Source of the DNA: WTJY01 sp045105475
GTDB taxonomy: Bacteria > Chloroflexota > Anaerolineae > Promineifilales > Promineifilaceae
NCBI GenBank assembly: GCA_045105475.1
Contig: JBGCDP010000340.1
Span: 1 to 18,773 of the forward strand
Direction of reading: 5' to 3'
Length of the DNA: 18,773 nt
Within the stretch, counting starts at the first letter, position 1, and the number at the start of each line of letters is the position of its first letter. The translations under genes and the position numbers were made by a program. The notes beneath the pieces were generated by a model. That model did no database searches and was not told where the DNA came from. It saw only the letters and a program-made list of their open reading frames with translations. Shown in pieces: positions 16,459-18,773 of this stretch.

Positions 16459-17388
16459 ATGAAAACATTGATAATTGGAGGAGCCGGTTTCATCGGCTCA
16501 CACATCGCCGAAGCACTGCTCAACAAAAATCGGCCGGTCCGGATTCTCGACAACTTTCGCAGCGGCCATCGCAAAAATTTAGCCGGGCTAAACGTCGAAA
16601 TCATCGAAGGAGACATTGCTGATTTTAAAACAGTTTACCAAGCGATGGCCGGATGTGACCTCGTCTTCCAGATGGCGGCTTTGGTCAGTGTACCCCATTC
16701 AATTAAAGACCCTGAGCTGAACCATCAGATCAACGTTACCGGTGCCTACAATGTGTTTGAAGCAGCGCGGCAGCATGGGATCAAACGGGTCGTTTACGCC
16801 TCATCAGCGGCCGTATATGGTGACAAGCCTGATCTACCTTGCAAACTAGATGCAAAGGTCAATCCAATCTCACCTTACGCAGCCGCCAAATACATGAACG
16901 AACTTTACGCCGCAACCTATAACCAAGCCTACGGTACGGAGTTCATCGGATTACGCTATTTCAATGTTTACGGACCACGCCAAGACCCAACTTCACCCTA
17001 TTCAGGTTTTCTATCCATTTGCTGTGATTTCATTGTAAAAGAGAAAGAGCTAACAATTTTCGGGGACGGTGAGCAAACACGTGACTTTGTTTATGTCACC
17101 GATGTGGCTCAGGCGAATGTTCTAGCCAGTGAAACGGAGTTTAGCCCTGAAAAAGCGGTATTTAACGTCGCCACCGGCCGATCTGTCTCGCTCAATCAAG
17201 TTTTAAGTGCTTTTGAAAAAATATCTGTCGATGGGATCAGCTACAAGTATGGCCCCGCCAGGGCTGGAGATATCCCCCGTTCGGCCGCTGATATCTCACA
17301 CATATGCAAGCAGCTTAACTTTACCCCTCAACAATCCTTAGAAGATGGATTGGCGCGAACGCTCAAATGGTACCAAGAAGCAGCCTAA
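16459..17388 (+). CDS. NAD-dependent nucleotide-sugar epimerase (extended SDR, UDP-GlcNAc 4-epimerase-like)
   Basis: The gene starts at ATG 16459, five bases after the previous stop. The 309-residue protein is a full-length extended SDR. It has the NAD-binding GGAGFIGSH at residues 8-16, Asp31 in ILDNF selecting NAD, EGDIAD, and VYASSAAVYGD carrying the catalytic Ser. YAAAK follows (Tyr140, Lys144), then LRYFNVYGPRQDP and the FGDGEQTRDFVYVTDV segment of sugar epimerases. RYFNVYGPRQDP is typical of WbpP/GalE-type enzymes acting on UDP-GlcNAc/GalNAc or uronic-acid forms; dehydratases are a less likely alternative. It would supply an activated sugar to the GT2 enzymes in the cluster, and is its last gene. 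Confidence 0.9.
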   Translation: MKTLIIGGAGFIGSHIAEALLNKNRPVRILDNFRSGHRKNLAGLNVEIIEGDIADFKTVYQAMAGCDLVFQMAALVSVPHSIKDPELNHQINVTGAYNVFEAARQHGIKRVVYASSAAVYGDKPDLPCKLDAKVNPISPYAAAKYMNELYAATYNQAYGTEFIGLRYFNVYGPRQDPTSPYSGFLSICCDFIVKEKELTIFGDGEQTRDFVYVTDVAQANVLASETEFSPEKAVFNVATGRSVSLNQVLSAFEKISVDGISYKYGPARAGDIPRSAADISHICKQLNFTPQQSLEDGLARTLKWYQEAA

Positions 17389-17606
17389 ATCGATTGACCT
17401 GTTAGTGAAACATCTGAGTTTAGAAACTGCTTGTGCTAAGGCTTGCCCATCTGAAAAAACTAAAATAGCATCCTAGTCGGTTAGCCTATCAGCGTCGCTT
17501 CGCTTACAACAGAATTTCTGTCGCTACGCTCAAAATTCTGCAAGTCAGCGTGGAGCAGTCTCACCACTCGCCCCACACTATTTTCGACATAGAAGGAGAT
17601 TTTTTG
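17389..17606. other. Intergenic spacer between glycan cluster and BNR gene
   Basis: This 218-base gap holds no ORF that looks real. It contains the repeat structure at 17489-17551 described separately and a strong ribosome binding site (AAGGAG, 17593-17598). A weak promoter candidate (TTGACC at 17394-17399, TTTAGA at 17419-17424, 19-base spacer) is not convincing. No T-tailed terminator is seen after the epimerase gene. Confidence 0.6.
17489..17551. repeat. Small intergenic inverted and direct repeat element
   Basis: The inverted arms CAGAATTT (17510-17517) and AAATTCTG (17533-17540) enclose a 15-base loop. Two related direct units, GTCGCTTCGCT and GTCGCTACGCT, sit before the left arm and inside the loop. 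The whole block is bracketed by 7-base TCAGCGT copies (17489-17495, 17545-17551). No T-run follows, so it is not an obvious intrinsic terminator. It may be a REP/MITE-like intergenic repeat. Confidence 0.55.
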
Positions 17607-18773
17607 ATGACCATTGATCCTAAATATTTATCTGCGATGAAATACCGCTGTATCGGCCCAACCCGCGGTGGCCGTTCAGTCGCCGTTGCGGCCGACCCGG
17701 TCAACCCGGCCGTCTTTTATCATGGTGCCTGCGCTGGCGGCATTTGGAAAACCGATGATGGTGGCCAATATTGGGAGAATGTCAGCGATGGACAAATCGC
17801 CTCTTCCAGCGTTGGAGCACTCCAAGTCGCTCCATCTGACCCCAACGTCATTTATGCCGGAATGGGTGAAAGCACCATTCGGATCGACGTCACCCATGGC
17901 AACGGCGTCTACAAATCGACCGATGCGGGCCGCACTTGGACCCACTGTGGCTTGGCCGACACCCGCCACATCGGCGAGATCCGCATCCACCCAGAAAATC
18001 CTGACCTCGTTTACGTGGCCGCTTTAGGACACGCATTCAAAGACAACGAAGAACGTGGCGTTTATCGCTCGAAAGATGGGGGGAAAAGCTGGGAACAAGT
18101 TCTGCATGTCAGCAACGGAGCCGGAGCCGTTGACATCAGCATGGACATGTCAAACCCTCGCATTTTGTTTGCTACTTTTTGGCAAACCCGGCGCAAATTC
18201 TGGAGCATCGACTCAGGCGGTCCAGATTCAGGACTATGGCGTTCGTTTGATGGCGGTAGCACATGGGAAAACATCTCTCAGAATCAGGGGATGCCGAAAA
18301 ACAAAGATGGCTCTTGGGCCACCTTAGGCAAGATGGGTGTCGCCGCTTCCCCCGCTCAAGCGGGTCGGGTGTGGGCGATGATCGAGTCAGAAGGGGAAAC
18401 CCGTGGCCTTTATCGCTCAGACGATTACGGCGACAAATGGGAAAAGGTTTGCGACAAAGGGGATCTCCGCTGGCGGCCGTGGTATTACATGCACGTCTAC
18501 GCCCATCCGACCGACCCCGAAACTTGTTGGGTCTGGAATCAGCAGGCGCACAAATCAACTGACGGTGGCAAAACCTTTACCTTGTTCCCAAGTCCGCATG
18601 GAGACACCCATGACTTCTGGATCGATCCAACTAATCCTGAGCGCATGATCGGTTCCGATGACGGTGGCGCGTTTGTCAGCTACAACGGCGGCAAATCTTG
18701 GTCAACACTTTATAACCAAATGACGGCTCAGTTCTACCATATCGCAACCGACAACCGGTATCCGTACCACGTT
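17607..18773 (+). CDS. BNR/sortilin-type beta-propeller protein (3' partial)
   Basis: The gene starts at ATG 17607, eight bases after AAGGAG, and runs open for 389 codons to the right edge. It opens with MKYRCIGPTRGGRSVAV at residues 11-27 and has no signal peptide. BNR/Asp-box repeats are frequent: GGIWKTDDGGQYW, GVYKSTDAGRTW, GVYRSKDGGKSW, GLWRSFDGGSTW, GLYRSDDYGDKW, AHKSTDGGKTF and AFVSYNGGKSW. This is a multi-bladed propeller of the VPS10/sortilin/BNR glycosyl-hydrolase-like superfamily. Such proteins are often annotated as glycosyl hydrolases, but no sialidase active site is evident here. GC content by eye is higher than in the glycan cluster, and the spacer and strong ribosome binding site mark it as a separate transcription unit. 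Its function is unknown. Confidence 0.9.
   Translation, partial: MTIDPKYLSAMKYRCIGPTRGGRSVAVAADPVNPAVFYHGACAGGIWKTDDGGQYWENVSDGQIASSSVGALQVAPSDPNVIYAGMGESTIRIDVTHGNGVYKSTDAGRTWTHCGLADTRHIGEIRIHPENPDLVYVAALGHAFKDNEERGVYRSKDGGKSWEQVLHVSNGAGAVDISMDMSNPRILFATFWQTRRKFWSIDSGGPDSGLWRSFDGGSTWENISQNQGMPKNKDGSWATLGKMGVAASPAQAGRVWAMIESEGETRGLYRSDDYGDKWEKVCDKGDLRWRPWYYMHVYAHPTDPETCWVWNQQAHKSTDGGKTFTLFPSPHGDTHDFWIDPTNPERMIGSDDGGAFVSYNGGKSWSTLYNQMTAQFYHIATDNRYPYHV

Larger units (their letters stand above)
940..18479. repeat. Dispersed highly iterated palindrome CGGCCG (about 44 copies)
   Basis: Hand counting finds about 44 copies of the palindrome CGGCCG, for example at 940, 1543, 1993, 4552, 4586, 4698, 6466, 6511, 10856, 10912, 13365, 13454, 15045, 15071, 17689, 17707 and 18474. 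At the window's base composition only about three are expected. They fall in nearly every gene and in all three codon phases. Four are extended to GCGGCCGC (1992, 6465, 10091, 13453). No flanking consensus was seen. Confidence 0.85.

Noticed and set aside
5410..17388. Exosortase/PEP-CTERM-linked polysaccharide locus
   Set aside because: FemAB-like and deacetylase genes recall such loci, but no exosortase, PEP-CTERM substrate, chain-length or tyrosine-kinase gene is present in the window.
17668..18648. Several ORFs in other frames over the BNR gene, on both strands
   Set aside because: They are shadows. The frame from 17607 is open to the edge, has a strong ribosome binding site and shows regular BNR repeats.
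1..18773. CRISPR arrays, tRNA or rRNA genes, riboswitches
   Set aside because: No regularly spaced repeats were found, and no cloverleaf or rRNA-like stretch was seen in the two short intergenic regions; almost everything else is coding.

Overview
The window is an 18.8 kb piece of a bacterial chromosome. Every recognisable gene lies on the + strand, and GC is mid-range by eye, noticeably higher in the last ~1.2 kb. The gene families point loosely to Chloroflexota: a large BNR-propeller protein without a signal peptide, DUF1616-like membrane proteins, and subtilases with W-G-G repeats. This placement is an impression from gene content, not a search result.

Region 1 (1-5230) is a three-gene unit closed by a strong terminator. 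It encodes an exported-type subtilase with an N-terminal PQQ-like beta-propeller and a C-terminal GFYWGG tandem repeat (5' end outside the window). A polytopic membrane histidine kinase and an OmpR-type response regulator follow. The arrangement suggests that the protease, or what it senses or cuts, is linked to the two-component system.

Region 2 (5410-17388) is a compact exopolysaccharide or cell-surface glycan cluster of ten genes, several overlapping by 1-8 bases. In order: a polyprenyl-phosphate-type GT2, a second GT2, a third GT2 with an extra N-terminal domain, a NodB-type polysaccharide deacetylase, a FemAB/GNAT-like transferase, a GH16 glycosidase, a Wzx-like flippase fused to an APH-type kinase, a GT-C-like polytopic membrane protein, a four-TM DUF1616-like protein fused to a degenerate transposase integrase core, and an SDR nucleotide-sugar 4-epimerase. 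The likely logic is sugar activation (epimerase), chain assembly on a lipid carrier (GT2s), flipping (flippase-kinase), polymerisation or extracytoplasmic transfer (GT-C-like protein), and tailoring or trimming (deacetylase, FemAB-like protein, GH16). No priming phosphoglycosyltransferase, Wzz or outer-membrane exporter is visible, so the pathway is incomplete here.

Region 3 (17389-18773) is a 218-base intergenic spacer with a small inverted/direct repeat structure, then the 5' part of a BNR/sortilin-type propeller gene that runs off the right edge.

Most unusual points: (i) the 15545-16453 protein carries what looks like a DD(35)E integrase fold with all three catalytic acids replaced (E, H, Q), fused to membrane helices; (ii) CGGCCG occurs about 44 times across the window in all three codon phases, far above chance, like a highly iterated palindrome; (iii) a flippase-kinase fusion; (iv) a 14-bp tandem duplication at a gene junction that supplies both the Shine-Dalgarno and the start codon of the downstream gene.
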